From positions 1 to 9,812 of the forward strand of contig JAZKEN010000081.1 in NCBI GenBank assembly GCA_040387035.1: a stretch of 9,812 nucleotides of DNA, read 5' to 3'. The notes below the pieces were generated by a model, which saw nothing but the letters and a program-made list of their open reading frames with translations, made no database searches and was not told where the DNA came from. This document shows, one piece after another, positions 1 to 6,270 of this stretch (the stretch's first letter is position 1; each line of letters opens with the position of its first letter). This stretch comes from Methylotenera_A sp040387035. GTDB lineage: Bacteria > Pseudomonadota > Gammaproteobacteria > Burkholderiales > Methylophilaceae. A program made the translations under genes and the position numbers.

Positions 1-1745
1 CGTATTTTATAGGTAATCTTCTCATTTCTCAAGTCATTTTCACATCGAATGCCATTTTTCTTCAATGTTTCAACAACTTGCATAACATACTCTGATTGGC
101 CTTCTGAAATATTCAACACCATCACCTGCACCGGCGCCAGCCAAAGCGGCATTGCGCCCGCATAGTTTTCAATCAGGATACCAATAAAACGCTCCATTGA
201 ACCGACAATAGCGCGGTGCAACATAATCGGGCGTTTACGTGAGTTATCTTCGGCCACATACTCCGCGCCCAATCGCTCCGGCAAGTTAGGGTCTAATTGA
301 ATCGTGCCACATTGCCACAAGCGGCCTAGTGAGTCTTTCAATGTAAATTCAATTTTAGGGCCATAGAACGCACCCTCACCAGGCTGGTATTCAAAATCCA
401 AGTTGTTTATTTTTAACGCATTGGCTAGCGAAGTTTCCGCCCTATCCCAATCTGCATCAGATCCGATACGTTTTTCAGGACGGGTGGATAGCTTGACCAA
501 CACATCGTTAAAGCCAAAATCGCCATAGGCTTTGTAGAGCATCTTGATAAAGTCGGCGACTTCCGCTTCCACTTGCTCTTCGGTACAGAAGATATGCGCA
601 TCATCCTGCGTAAAGCCACGCACGCGCATCAAACCGTGCAATGAGCCTGATGGTTCATTACGGTGGCAAGAACCAAACTCTGCCAGGCGTAGCGGCAAAT
701 CGCGGTAGCTATGCAGGCTGCTATTAAATATCTGCACATGGCCAGGGCAATTCATTGGCTTTACTGCGTACTCACGATTTTCTGAATTAGTCACAAACAT
801 ATTGTCGCGATAATTCTGCCAGTGGCCAGACTTCTCCCATAAGGTTTTATCCATAATGGTCGGTGTGCGCACTTCCTGGTAGTTGTAATCCCTGAACATC
901 TGACGCATATACTGCTCAACTTCCTGCCAGATACTCCAACCGCGCGGATGCCAGAACACCATACCCGGCGCGTCATCTTGCATATGGAAATAATCCAGTT
1001 GCTTGCCCAGTTTGCGATGGTCGCGCTTTTCGGCTTCTTCCAGCTGGAACAAATAAGCTTCCAGCTCTTCTTTATTGCGCCAGGCGGTGCCATAAACGCG
1101 TTGTAACATTTCATTATTGCTATCACCACGCCAGTAGGCGCCTGCCAGCTTCATCAATTTAAAGGCTTTTAATTTACCGGTATTCGGCACGTGCGGGCCA
1201 CGGCATAGATCGGTAAAGTTACCTTCGGAATACAAAGATACATCTTCATCTGACGGAATCGATGCAATGATTTCAGCCTTGTAGTGCTCATTGATACTTT
1301 TAAAATAGGCTACCGCCTCATCACGTGGCAACACTTTGCGTGTGACTTGCTCATCTTTTTTGGCCAGCTCCGCCATTTTCTTTTCAATGGCGATCAAATC
1401 TTCCGGCGTAAACGGGCGCTTATAGGAAAAATCATAGTAAAAGCCGTTGTCGATCACTGGGCCAATGGTGACCTGGCAATCCGGAAATAATTCTTTCACC
1501 GCATAGGCCAATAAATGCGCGGTGGAATGGCGAATAACGTCCAGACCTTCATCGGATTTATCGGTGATGATCGCCAAATCACTATCGGCTTCAATCAAGT
1601 AGCTAGTATCAACCAGCTTGTTATTGACTTTACCAGCCAGCGCTGCCTTTGCAAGGCCTGCGCCAATATCCATGGCCACTTGTGCCACGGTCACTGGCGT
1701 ATCGAAGCTGCGTTGCGAGCCATCTGGTAAGCGAATCACTGGCAT
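1..1745 (-). CDS. thrS: Threonyl-tRNA synthetase, 3' end cut off by the window edge
   Basis: Class II cytoplasmic aminoacyl-tRNA synthetase that charges tRNA-Thr and edits mischarged Ser-tRNA-Thr. I translated the minus strand from the ATG at 1745-1743: 581 codons stay open to the left edge. The E. coli enzyme is 642 residues, so about 60 C-terminal residues of the anticodon-binding domain are missing. Visible parts are an N-terminal TGS domain (about 1-61), editing-domain residues H73 and H77 in RHSTAH and C181/H185 in DLCRGPH, then the class II catalytic core. The zinc ligands are C333 (MNCPGH), H384 (DDAHIF) and H510 (MLHRAIVGS). The anticodon-binding domain starts near 535. These positions sit one residue from the E. 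coli numbering. The ribosome site is weak (TTGGAT upstream). A tRNA-Val gene and a terminator precede it. In betaproteobacteria infC, rpmI and rplT usually follow, which would lie beyond the left edge. Identification is very secure. Confidence 0.97.
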   Translation of the reverse strand, partial: MPVIRLPDGSQRSFDTPVTVAQVAMDIGAGLAKAALAGKVNNKLVDTSYLIEADSDLAIITDKSDEGLDVIRHSTAHLLAYAVKELFPDCQVTIGPVIDNGFYYDFSYKRPFTPEDLIAIEKKMAELAKKDEQVTRKVLPRDEAVAYFKSINEHYKAEIIASIPSDEDVSLYSEGNFTDLCRGPHVPNTGKLKAFKLMKLAGAYWRGDSNNEMLQRVYGTAWRNKEELEAYLFQLEEAEKRDHRKLGKQLDYFHMQDDAPGMVFWHPRGWSIWQEVEQYMRQMFRDYNYQEVRTPTIMDKTLWEKSGHWQNYRDNMFVTNSENREYAVKPMNCPGHVQIFNSSLHSYRDLPLRLAEFGSCHRNEPSGSLHGLMRVRGFTQDDAHIFCTEEQVEAEVADFIKMLYKAYGDFGFNDVLVKLSTRPEKRIGSDADWDRAETSLANALKINNLDFEYQPGEGAFYGPKIEFTLKDSLGRLWQCGTIQLDPNLPERLGAEYVAEDNSRKRPIMLHRAIVGSMERFIGILIENYAGAMPLWLAPVQVMVLNISEGQSEYVMQVVETLKKNGIRCENDLRNEKITYKI

Positions 1746-1787
1746 ATCAAATCCAATTTAGTATCTAAAAATAGGGCTAAAACAATA

Positions 1788-1810
1788 AAAGCCGTTTTTT
1801 GAACGGCTTT
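1788..1810 (-). terminator. Intrinsic terminator between tRNA-Val and thrS
   Basis: Read on the minus strand, AAAGCCGTT and AACGGCTTT form a perfect 9-bp stem around a 5-base loop, followed by TTATTGTTTT. The hairpin lies 9 bases after the CCA end of the tRNA and 42 bases before the thrS start. It probably ends the tRNA transcript. Incomplete termination would let thrS be read from the tRNA promoter, because I see only poor promoter-like sequence between the hairpin and thrS. Confidence 0.8.
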
Positions 1811-1819
1811 ACACTTTTT

Positions 1820-1896
1820 TGGTAGGCAGTAGCAGATTCGAACTGCTGACCTCTTGGATGTCGACCAAGCGCTCTAACCAACTGAGCTAACCGCCT
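1820..1896 (-). tRNA. tRNA-Val (anticodon GAC), with C33
   Basis: A 77-base cloverleaf with CCA encoded. The acceptor stem AGGCGGT/ACTGCCT has 7 pairs, one of them G-T. The D arm is GCTC/GAGC with loop AGTTGGTTA. The anticodon stem CTTGG/CCAAG encloses the loop TCGACAT. The variable loop is AGGTC, the T arm is AGCAG/CTGCT with loop TTCGAAT, and discriminator A precedes CCA. The anticodon is GAC, reading valine GUC/GUU codons. Oddity: position 33 is C where almost all elongator tRNAs have U (E. coli tRNA-Val GAC has the loop TTGACAT). All stems are intact, so this does not look like a decayed gene. It has its own promoter at 1924-1952 and a terminator, with thrS downstream. Confidence 0.93.
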
Positions 1897-1923
1897 ATAT
1901 TTTTCACTTTTTGCGAAGTGCGA

Positions 1924-1952
1924 ATTCTAGCTTAATACGGGTTTGCACGCAA
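1924..1952 (-). promoter_or_regulatory. Promoter of the tRNA-Val gene
   Basis: On the minus strand, -35 TTGCGT (1952-1947), a 17-base spacer and -10 TAGAAT (1929-1924) match sigma70 at 4/6 and 5/6. Transcription should start near 1917, giving a leader of about 20 bases before the tRNA. The -35 box overlaps that of the plus-strand oxygenase promoter. Confidence 0.7.
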
Positions 1953-1954
1953 AC
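1941..1954. repeat. 14-bp inverted repeat between divergent promoters
   Basis: GTTTGC and GCAAAC flank a 2-base centre (AC). The palindrome covers the -35 box of the tRNA promoter and the possible -35 box of the oxygenase promoter, so a protein bound here could affect both. No known regulator site is recognised. Confidence 0.55.
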
Positions 1955-1969
1955 GCGCGCTGGTATAAT
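1943..1969 (+). promoter_or_regulatory. Extended -10 promoter of the oxygenase gene
   Basis: A perfect -10 TATAAT (1964-1969) is preceded by TGG, forming the extended -10 motif TGnTATAAT. A possible -35 TTGCAC (1943-1948) lies only 15 bases upstream, so the extended -10 probably does most of the work. The predicted transcription start falls at about 1975-1977, essentially on the start codon of the gene. Confidence 0.7.
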
Positions 1970-1972
1970 TGC

Positions 1973-2611
1973 ATGGTGAAAGCACAAAATATCCAGCATA
2001 ACCATATTGACACGATAATTCAGTCACTGAGCACACAGGGCTATGCCATCTGTGAGGATTTTTTACCGGTCAATATTATCAGTGCGTTACGCAAAGAAAC
2101 GCAGCAACGCTATATCAACCATGATATGCGTGCCGCTAAAACCGGCTTGATTCATCAAGCTGAGCAATCGGCAATTCGAGGCGACCATATCGCATGGCTG
2201 GATGAAGACGTCATCAATCGTGATATTCAAGTTTATTTTAGCCAAATGCATGCATTAAAAGTTGCGCTGAACCAGCAATTATTCATGAATGTACAGTCGC
2301 TTGAGACGCATTTTGCGCTGTACCCGGTTGGTAGCGTATATCAAAAACATTTAGATCAGTTTAGCCATGGCAATAATGCAAAATCGCGCCAGTTAAGCAG
2401 TATTCTGTACTTGAATAATGATTGGCAAACGGATGACGGCGGTGAGCTGCGCTTGTATTTAGATGAAAATAAGTATTTAGACATTCTGCCCACGGCTGGC
2501 AGGTTGGTTCTATTTTTATCGGCCGAATTCTGGCACGAAGTACGCCCTGCCAAGCGGGAAAGAGCCAGCCTTACCGGCTGGTTTAGAATTCGCGATTCCC
2601 TGAATTTTTAA
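1973..2611 (+). CDS. 2-oxoglutarate/Fe(II)-dependent oxygenase (prolyl 4-hydroxylase-like)
   Basis: A 212-residue cytoplasmic protein with no signal peptide. It has the double-stranded beta-helix signature of 2OG-Fe(II) oxygenases: H126 and D128 (HLD) and H188 (FWHEV) as iron ligands, and R197 nine residues later as the likely 2-oxoglutarate-binding arginine (RASLTGWFR). The stretch DGGELRLY before the distal His is typical of the prolyl-hydroxylase/SM-20-like branch. The frame is open back to a TTG at 1943, but that lies inside the promoter, so I start at ATG 1973; GTG 1976 is the alternative. No Shine-Dalgarno sequence precedes either codon, which suggests leaderless translation. Relatives hydroxylate proline in EF-Tu (Pseudomonas PPHD) or ribosomal protein uS12 (Tpa1/OGFOD1), but the substrate cannot be read from this sequence. 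The gene is divergent from tRNA-Val/thrS and its stop overlaps the convergent transglycosylase gene by 4 bases. Confidence 0.88.
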   Translation: MVKAQNIQHNHIDTIIQSLSTQGYAICEDFLPVNIISALRKETQQRYINHDMRAAKTGLIHQAEQSAIRGDHIAWLDEDVINRDIQVYFSQMHALKVALNQQLFMNVQSLETHFALYPVGSVYQKHLDQFSHGNNAKSRQLSSILYLNNDWQTDDGGELRLYLDENKYLDILPTAGRLVLFLSAEFWHEVRPAKRERASLTGWFRIRDSLNF

Positions 2612-3819
2612 GGTTGCAATAAGCGATAATACAAACTTGGGCTGGCATAGCCATCTTGCGCCAAATGTTGTGAGGCTTGATATTGGCGAATAGCCGCCTG
2701 TGTTTTAAGCCCGGGGAAACCATCCGGCTCACCACAATCAAAACCCAATTCATTTAATCGGCCTTGCAATGCCCACATCTGGTTAAAACTGATCGCCTCT
2801 TTCTCGGCCAAGTCGCCGGCCACGATCGGCTTATCGGCTAATAGTTGATTAGAAAGATGCACGACTGACAAGGCATAATTAACGGAACGATTCCAATCCA
2901 TAATCACATCAAAATTGCTAAACACCATAAAAGCCGGGCCGTATTGCCCTTGTGGCAATAAAATCGCCGCATTTGCATGATTTGGCAAAGCGTTGCCAGC
3001 CATATCTCGCACGCCCAACTTTGCCCAATCGCTAGCTTGCTGGCGATAATTCAATCGTGCCTGGCTGTAATCAAAATGCGCAGGCAATTTAACTTCTATG
3101 GCTGCAACTTCATCTTTGCGCCAACCCACTTTGTTTAAGTAATTGGCCGCGGAAGAAAATGCATCGGGCAAAGAGTTCCAGATATTGATACGGCCATCTG
3201 CATCGGCATCTACCCCATACTTTAATAATGTAGAGGGCATAAATTGCATATGCCCCATCGCGCCAGCCCATGAGCCGCGCATGCCGGCTACCGTGTTATG
3301 GCCGGCATCCACGATACGCATGGTATCCAGTAACTGGTTGCGAAAAAATGCGGCACGGCGCCCTTCATAAGCCAGCGTCATCAGCGCAGATGGCAAACCG
3401 AAATTGCCTTTGTTACCGCCATAATTGGTTTCTAGCCCCCAGAAGGCCACCAAAATTTGTTTAGGCACACCATACTGGGCCTCTATTGGATTTAAAAGCG
3501 CTTCCTGTTCTTGCAACAAAGCCCGACCTTGCGTGATTCGATCCGGGCTGACACGCTTTTCCACATAACTTAAAAAAGGTGAAATAAATTCTGGCTGACC
3601 ACGGTCCAGCACAATAACTCGCGGCAAATATTGTGCTGTTTTAAAGGTCTCTTCAACCGTTTGTGCTGAAATCTGTGCCTCTCTGGCCTCAGTCTTCAAT
3701 GCTGAAAGCCACAACTCAAAATAGTTGCTGCCATCTGCAACAGCTAATGCACAAAATATCAAACAAATAAAAGCACTTGCATTACTGAAAGTGAGCGGTT
3801 GGAAACGATTTTTTTGCAT
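2608..3819 (-). CDS. Lytic murein transglycosylase, MltB type, with peptidoglycan-binding domain
   Basis: A 403-residue periplasmic enzyme that cleaves the MurNAc-GlcNAc bond of peptidoglycan and leaves 1,6-anhydroMurNAc ends. The N-terminus is a signal peptide (hydrophobic about 15-28, cleavage likely after ALAVA). It has no convincing lipobox, so unlike E. coli MltB it is probably not a lipoprotein. The catalytic core spans about 30-335, with E130 in FWGLETNYG as the expected acid/base. GSWAGAMGHMQFMP (182-195) is a family motif. DADADGRINIWN (204-215) resembles the EF-hand-like calcium loop of Slt35/MltB. A PG_binding_1 domain occupies about 345-400. I start at ATG 3819-3817; the frame is open a further 55 codons upstream, but that part lies inside the SDR gene and would bury the signal peptide. 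It begins 5 bases after the SDR stop and is the last gene of the operon. No clear Shine-Dalgarno sequence is visible, so it may be translationally coupled. Confidence 0.93.
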   Translation of the reverse strand: MQKNRFQPLTFSNASAFICLIFCALAVADGSNYFELWLSALKTEAREAQISAQTVEETFKTAQYLPRVIVLDRGQPEFISPFLSYVEKRVSPDRITQGRALLQEQEALLNPIEAQYGVPKQILVAFWGLETNYGGNKGNFGLPSALMTLAYEGRRAAFFRNQLLDTMRIVDAGHNTVAGMRGSWAGAMGHMQFMPSTLLKYGVDADADGRINIWNSLPDAFSSAANYLNKVGWRKDEVAAIEVKLPAHFDYSQARLNYRQQASDWAKLGVRDMAGNALPNHANAAILLPQGQYGPAFMVFSNFDVIMDWNRSVNYALSVVHLSNQLLADKPIVAGDLAEKEAISFNQMWALQGRLNELGFDCGEPDGFPGLKTQAAIRQYQASQHLAQDGYASPSLYYRLLQP

Positions 3820-3824
3820 AGGGT

Positions 3825-4664
3825 TTAGATAGTTTCGAGTACTTTTTGATAGCCAATTTGGTAATGAGGATACTGCAGTTGAAAGCCTGTAGCGCGCAAA
3901 CGTTGATTGCTCAATCGTTTGCCGCCATTTGCAACGGGGGTTTGGATATGGCTGACATCTACCCCGAGTTGAATCGCCAACCAAGCCAGCACGGTATACT
4001 GCAAGGTCGGCATATCATCGGTGACAATATAACAGCGTTCAAGCGGCTGCTGGCTAAACACTTTTTGAACCAGGAATGCAATAAATCCGGCTGCATCATC
4101 GCGGTGAATACGATTGCTCCAGCCATTATTCACAGGCCAGCGGCTAGGATCTTTTGCCGTGTTAACCAAATATAAACGGCCTTGGCCGTAAATGCCCGAA
4201 AGTCGCAAAATGGTTGATTGGCATGGCAAATGGTTCAATACTTGCTCAGCCTCTAATAAACGCTCACCGCCGAAATCGGCAGGCACTGCTGGCACGGTTT
4301 CATCTAGTAGGTCTTGCGTATTTTGCCCATAGACGCGGGTGCTAGAGACAAAAAAAACGTGCTGCAAGCTGGCATTGTTAGTTTGCGTTGCCAATACGTT
4401 TTTTAATCCCTGCACATAATGCGCATGATAGTTTTCATCGCTTTGTGCGCTTGCTGCAACACAATAGATAATAATGGCTGGATTTAGATGATGGAGCGCG
4501 CTTAATAAACTAGCGTTGGTGACATCCGCCTGAATGGTTTGCATACCATAGGGCAATTTTTGCGGGCTGATCCTGACACCAACCACTTCATGTTTTGCTT
4601 GATGCAATAGCAAGGCAATCGCTGACCCTAAATCACCGCAGCCAACGATAAGCACTTTAGCCAT
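3825..4664 (-). CDS. NAD(P)-binding SDR-superfamily protein, YeeZ-like
   Basis: A 279-residue Rossmann-fold protein of the atypical/extended SDR type. The N-terminal dinucleotide-binding motif is GCGDLG (8-13), followed by D47 in ADVT. SSTRVYG (107-113), RLSGIYGQGR (154-163) and the IHRDD segment (186-190) match extended SDRs close to E. coli YeeZ. The usual YxxxK catalytic pair is absent: FGGER (131-135) is nearby, and YeeZ also lacks YxxxK there. An ordinary dehydrogenase or epimerase reaction is therefore uncertain. The C-terminal KRLSNQRL and YPHYQIGY segments are typical of this family. No signal peptide or membrane helix. Its ATG overlaps the end of the Nudix gene by 8 bases (4657-4664) and the transglycosylase start follows 5 bases after its stop, so it is firmly in the operon. 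Family call is confident; the reaction is unknown. Confidence 0.85.
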   Translation of the reverse strand: MAKVLIVGCGDLGSAIALLLHQAKHEVVGVRISPQKLPYGMQTIQADVTNASLLSALHHLNPAIIIYCVAASAQSDENYHAHYVQGLKNVLATQTNNASLQHVFFVSSTRVYGQNTQDLLDETVPAVPADFGGERLLEAEQVLNHLPCQSTILRLSGIYGQGRLYLVNTAKDPSRWPVNNGWSNRIHRDDAAGFIAFLVQKVFSQQPLERCYIVTDDMPTLQYTVLAWLAIQLGVDVSHIQTPVANGGKRLSNQRLRATGFQLQYPHYQIGYQKVLETI

Positions 4665-5214
4665 GCTGATTCAAATATTTTTCTGCAAAAAATAGCGCCA
4701 CGATTGTTTTGCCATCGGTAATTTCACCGGTTTGAATCATGCGCATACAATCGGCAAACGACGCCTCAAATACCTCTAAAGACTCGTCATCGTCGCGCTG
4801 ATGCTCGCCTGCACTCAATTCGCGCGCCATATACATATGAATCACTTCATTAGAATAGCCAATACAAGGATGCTGATGACCTAACTTGACCCAATCAGCT
4901 GCGCTGTAGCCTGTCTCTTCTAGCAACTCACGCTGGCCAGTGATTAGAATTTCCTCACCGGCGTCTATTTTGCCGGCTGGCAATTCAATAAAAACCTGGT
5001 GTAATGGATAACGAAACTGGCGTTCCAGGATAACGTTTCCGTTTGGTAGCAGCGGCACAATCACCACTGCGCCCGGGTGTGTGACGTATTCACGCTGGCT
5101 GGCATGACCGTTTGGCAAACGCACCTGATCGCGCTTGACGGTGAGCATGCCGCCTGAGGCTATTGTTTCTGAGCTAATTAAGTGTTCGGTTAAATCTAGT
5201 TGCATTAACTTCAT
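4657..5214 (-). CDS. Nudix hydrolase, ADP-ribose pyrophosphatase-like
   Basis: A 185-residue cytoplasmic Nudix protein. The Nudix box is perfect at 81-103 (GX5EX7REUXEEXGU): G81, E87, R95, E96, E99, E100 and G102. Upstream are the RQFRYP (65-70) and ELPAGK motifs of the NudF/ADP-ribose pyrophosphatase branch. Downstream HPCIGYSNE (115-123) corresponds to the SPGxxxE region of that branch, with E123 conserved but the usual Pro-Gly changed to Ile-Gly. The likely reaction is hydrolysis of ADP-ribose or a related nucleoside diphosphate sugar to AMP plus a sugar phosphate, with Mg2+. The start is ATG 5214; a second in-frame ATG three codons on, with GAAG ahead of it, is a real alternative. It begins 17 bases after the metallopeptidase stop and overlaps the SDR gene. 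Confidence 0.92.
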   Translation of the reverse strand: MKLMQLDLTEHLISSETIASGGMLTVKRDQVRLPNGHASQREYVTHPGAVVIVPLLPNGNVILERQFRYPLHQVFIELPAGKIDAGEEILITGQRELLEETGYSAADWVKLGHQHPCIGYSNEVIHMYMARELSAGEHQRDDDESLEVFEASFADCMRMIQTGEITDGKTIVALFFAEKYLNQHG

Positions 5215-5231
5215 TTATTTTTATTACCTGC

Positions 5232-6080
5232 TTATATTGCATTCTTGCCAAAAGTATCACACTTATTCACGTCACCAAGTTTTAGGCCTTGATTAAACCA
5301 GCGCATACGCTGTTCTGAAGTGCCATGGGTAAAGCTATCCGGCACGGCATAGCCTTGGGCTTGCTTCTGCAGCGCATCATCCCCAATGGCAGCGGCAGCG
5401 GTCATCGCCTCTTCAACATCGCCAGCTTCTAAAATGCGGTTAGCACCATCGGCATGATGCGCCCACACGCCGGCGTAACAATCGGCTTGCAGCTCTAAAC
5501 GCACAGAATATTGATTGGCTTCCGCCTCACTACGCGCATTTTGACGCGCCTGTTGGATCTTGTCTGAAGTGCCAACCACATGCTGAATATGGTGCCCTAC
5601 TTCGTGTGCAATCACATAAGCCTGCGCAAAATCACCCGGCGCATTGAAACGCGACTTCATTTCCTGGTAAAACTGCAAATCGATATATACCTTACTATCA
5701 CCCGGACAATAAAAAGGCCCCATTGCCGCCTGTCCCGATCCGCAAGCCGTTGGCGTTTGTCCGCTAAATAGCACTAATTTGGGAGCTGGATATTGCTGGC
5801 CTGCATCAGCAAATATTTTGCCCCAGGTATCTTCGGTACTACCCAAAACTTTGGCCACAAACATCGCCATCGGATCATCCTTAGGAATTGCCTGCGCCTC
5901 AACGGGTGCCTGCTGATTCAAGCCTTGCCCGATATTCAGCACCACCGAAGGGTCAACACCAAAATACATGGCTACCAAGGCAATGGCAATTGTGCCGATG
6001 CCGATGCTTTTGCCGCCTATTGGCGAACCACCACGTCTATCCTCAACATTACTGCTTTCACGTTCATTATCCAGGCGCAT
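5232..6080 (-). CDS. ypfJ: YpfJ-type zinc metallopeptidase, membrane-anchored
   Basis: A 282-residue member of the putative neutral zinc metallopeptidase family (Zn_peptidase, E. coli YpfJ, 287 residues). The N-terminus has the family start with NVEDRRG (11-17), then one membrane segment at about 25-43 that is probably an uncleaved anchor, leaving the rest in the periplasm. The zinc site is HEVGH (159-163) in the longer HEVGHHIQ motif; E196 in LELQADCYAG is the likely third ligand, with D200 nearby. C113, C125, C201 and C274 are available for disulfides. The C-terminal GTSEQRMRWFNQGL is also a family motif. The ATG at 6080-6078 has GAAGG 8 bases upstream. It is the first gene of the four-gene operon. 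Its substrate is not established in any organism I know of. Confidence 0.93.
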   Translation of the reverse strand: MRLDNERESSNVEDRRGGSPIGGKSIGIGTIAIALVAMYFGVDPSVVLNIGQGLNQQAPVEAQAIPKDDPMAMFVAKVLGSTEDTWGKIFADAGQQYPAPKLVLFSGQTPTACGSGQAAMGPFYCPGDSKVYIDLQFYQEMKSRFNAPGDFAQAYVIAHEVGHHIQHVVGTSDKIQQARQNARSEAEANQYSVRLELQADCYAGVWAHHADGANRILEAGDVEEAMTAAAAIGDDALQKQAQGYAVPDSFTHGTSEQRMRWFNQGLKLGDVNKCDTFGKNAI

Positions 6081-6088
6081 CTTTTATA

Positions 6089-6093
6089 CCTTC
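6089..6093 (-). promoter_or_regulatory. Ribosome binding site of the metallopeptidase gene
   Basis: GAAGG on the minus strand, 8 bases before the ATG at 6080. It supports that start. Confidence 0.7.
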
Positions 6094-6126
6094 ATCTATT
6101 GGCTACTGATCAAACACAATTTGATT

Positions 6127-6146
6127 TTATTACATTAGAGTAATAA
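6127..6146. repeat. Inverted repeat TTATTAC / GTAATAA
   Basis: Two perfect 7-base arms separated by 6 bases (6134-6139), 47 bases before the metallopeptidase start. It is a candidate operator for the minus-strand operon or a weak hairpin. AT-rich DNA produces such arms by chance fairly easily. Confidence 0.4.
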
Positions 6147-6225
6147 TTTCTTAACATTTTTGAGTAAGTATGATCTAAATGATAATAGTTTCGGTTTTTT
6201 TGCTGTAAAAAATTCAATATGCTTA

Positions 6226-6240
6226 ATTGTTATTAACAAT
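6226..6240. repeat. 15-bp palindrome ATTGTTATTAACAAT
   Basis: Perfect 7-1-7 palindrome, 31 bases upstream of the -35 box of the DUF4124/DUF1996 promoter. Its centre (6233) is 52 bases from the centre of the promoter-spacer palindrome (6285), about five helical turns. The size and symmetry suit a dimeric regulator; no known family site is recognised. Confidence 0.5.
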
Positions 6241-6270
6241 AGTGTCTTTAGATTATTTATTTTCAATTCA

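Noticed and set aside
425..1730. Several short open frames on both strands inside thrS (for example minus 425-619 and 791-1129, plus 1284-1490 and 1515-1730)
   Set aside because: They lie wholly within the continuous thrS reading frame and encode no recognisable protein.
1905..1920. Short hairpin CACTT/AAGTG in the leader of the tRNA-Val transcript
   Set aside because: Only 5 pairs in a region that is cut off during tRNA maturation. It is likely chance.
1943..1972. TTG start for the oxygenase giving 10 extra residues
   Set aside because: This stretch contains the promoter -35 and -10 boxes and has no ribosome site.
3820..3984. N-terminal extension of 55 codons for the lytic transglycosylase (open frame back to 3984)
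   Set aside because: It overlaps the end of the SDR gene by 160 bases, its sequence is basic and unlike the family, and it would bury an evident signal peptide that starts at 3819.
3143..6143. Plus-strand open frames opposite the four-gene operon (such as 3846-4175 and 5793-6143)
   Set aside because: They are antisense to well-supported genes with perfect family motifs, have no ribosome sites and no protein-like composition.
6160..6188. Second possible promoter (TTGAGT then TAATAG with a 17-base spacer) upstream of the DUF4124/DUF1996 gene
   Set aside because: The -10 match is poor, AT-rich DNA gives many such matches, and a much better promoter lies at 6271-6300.
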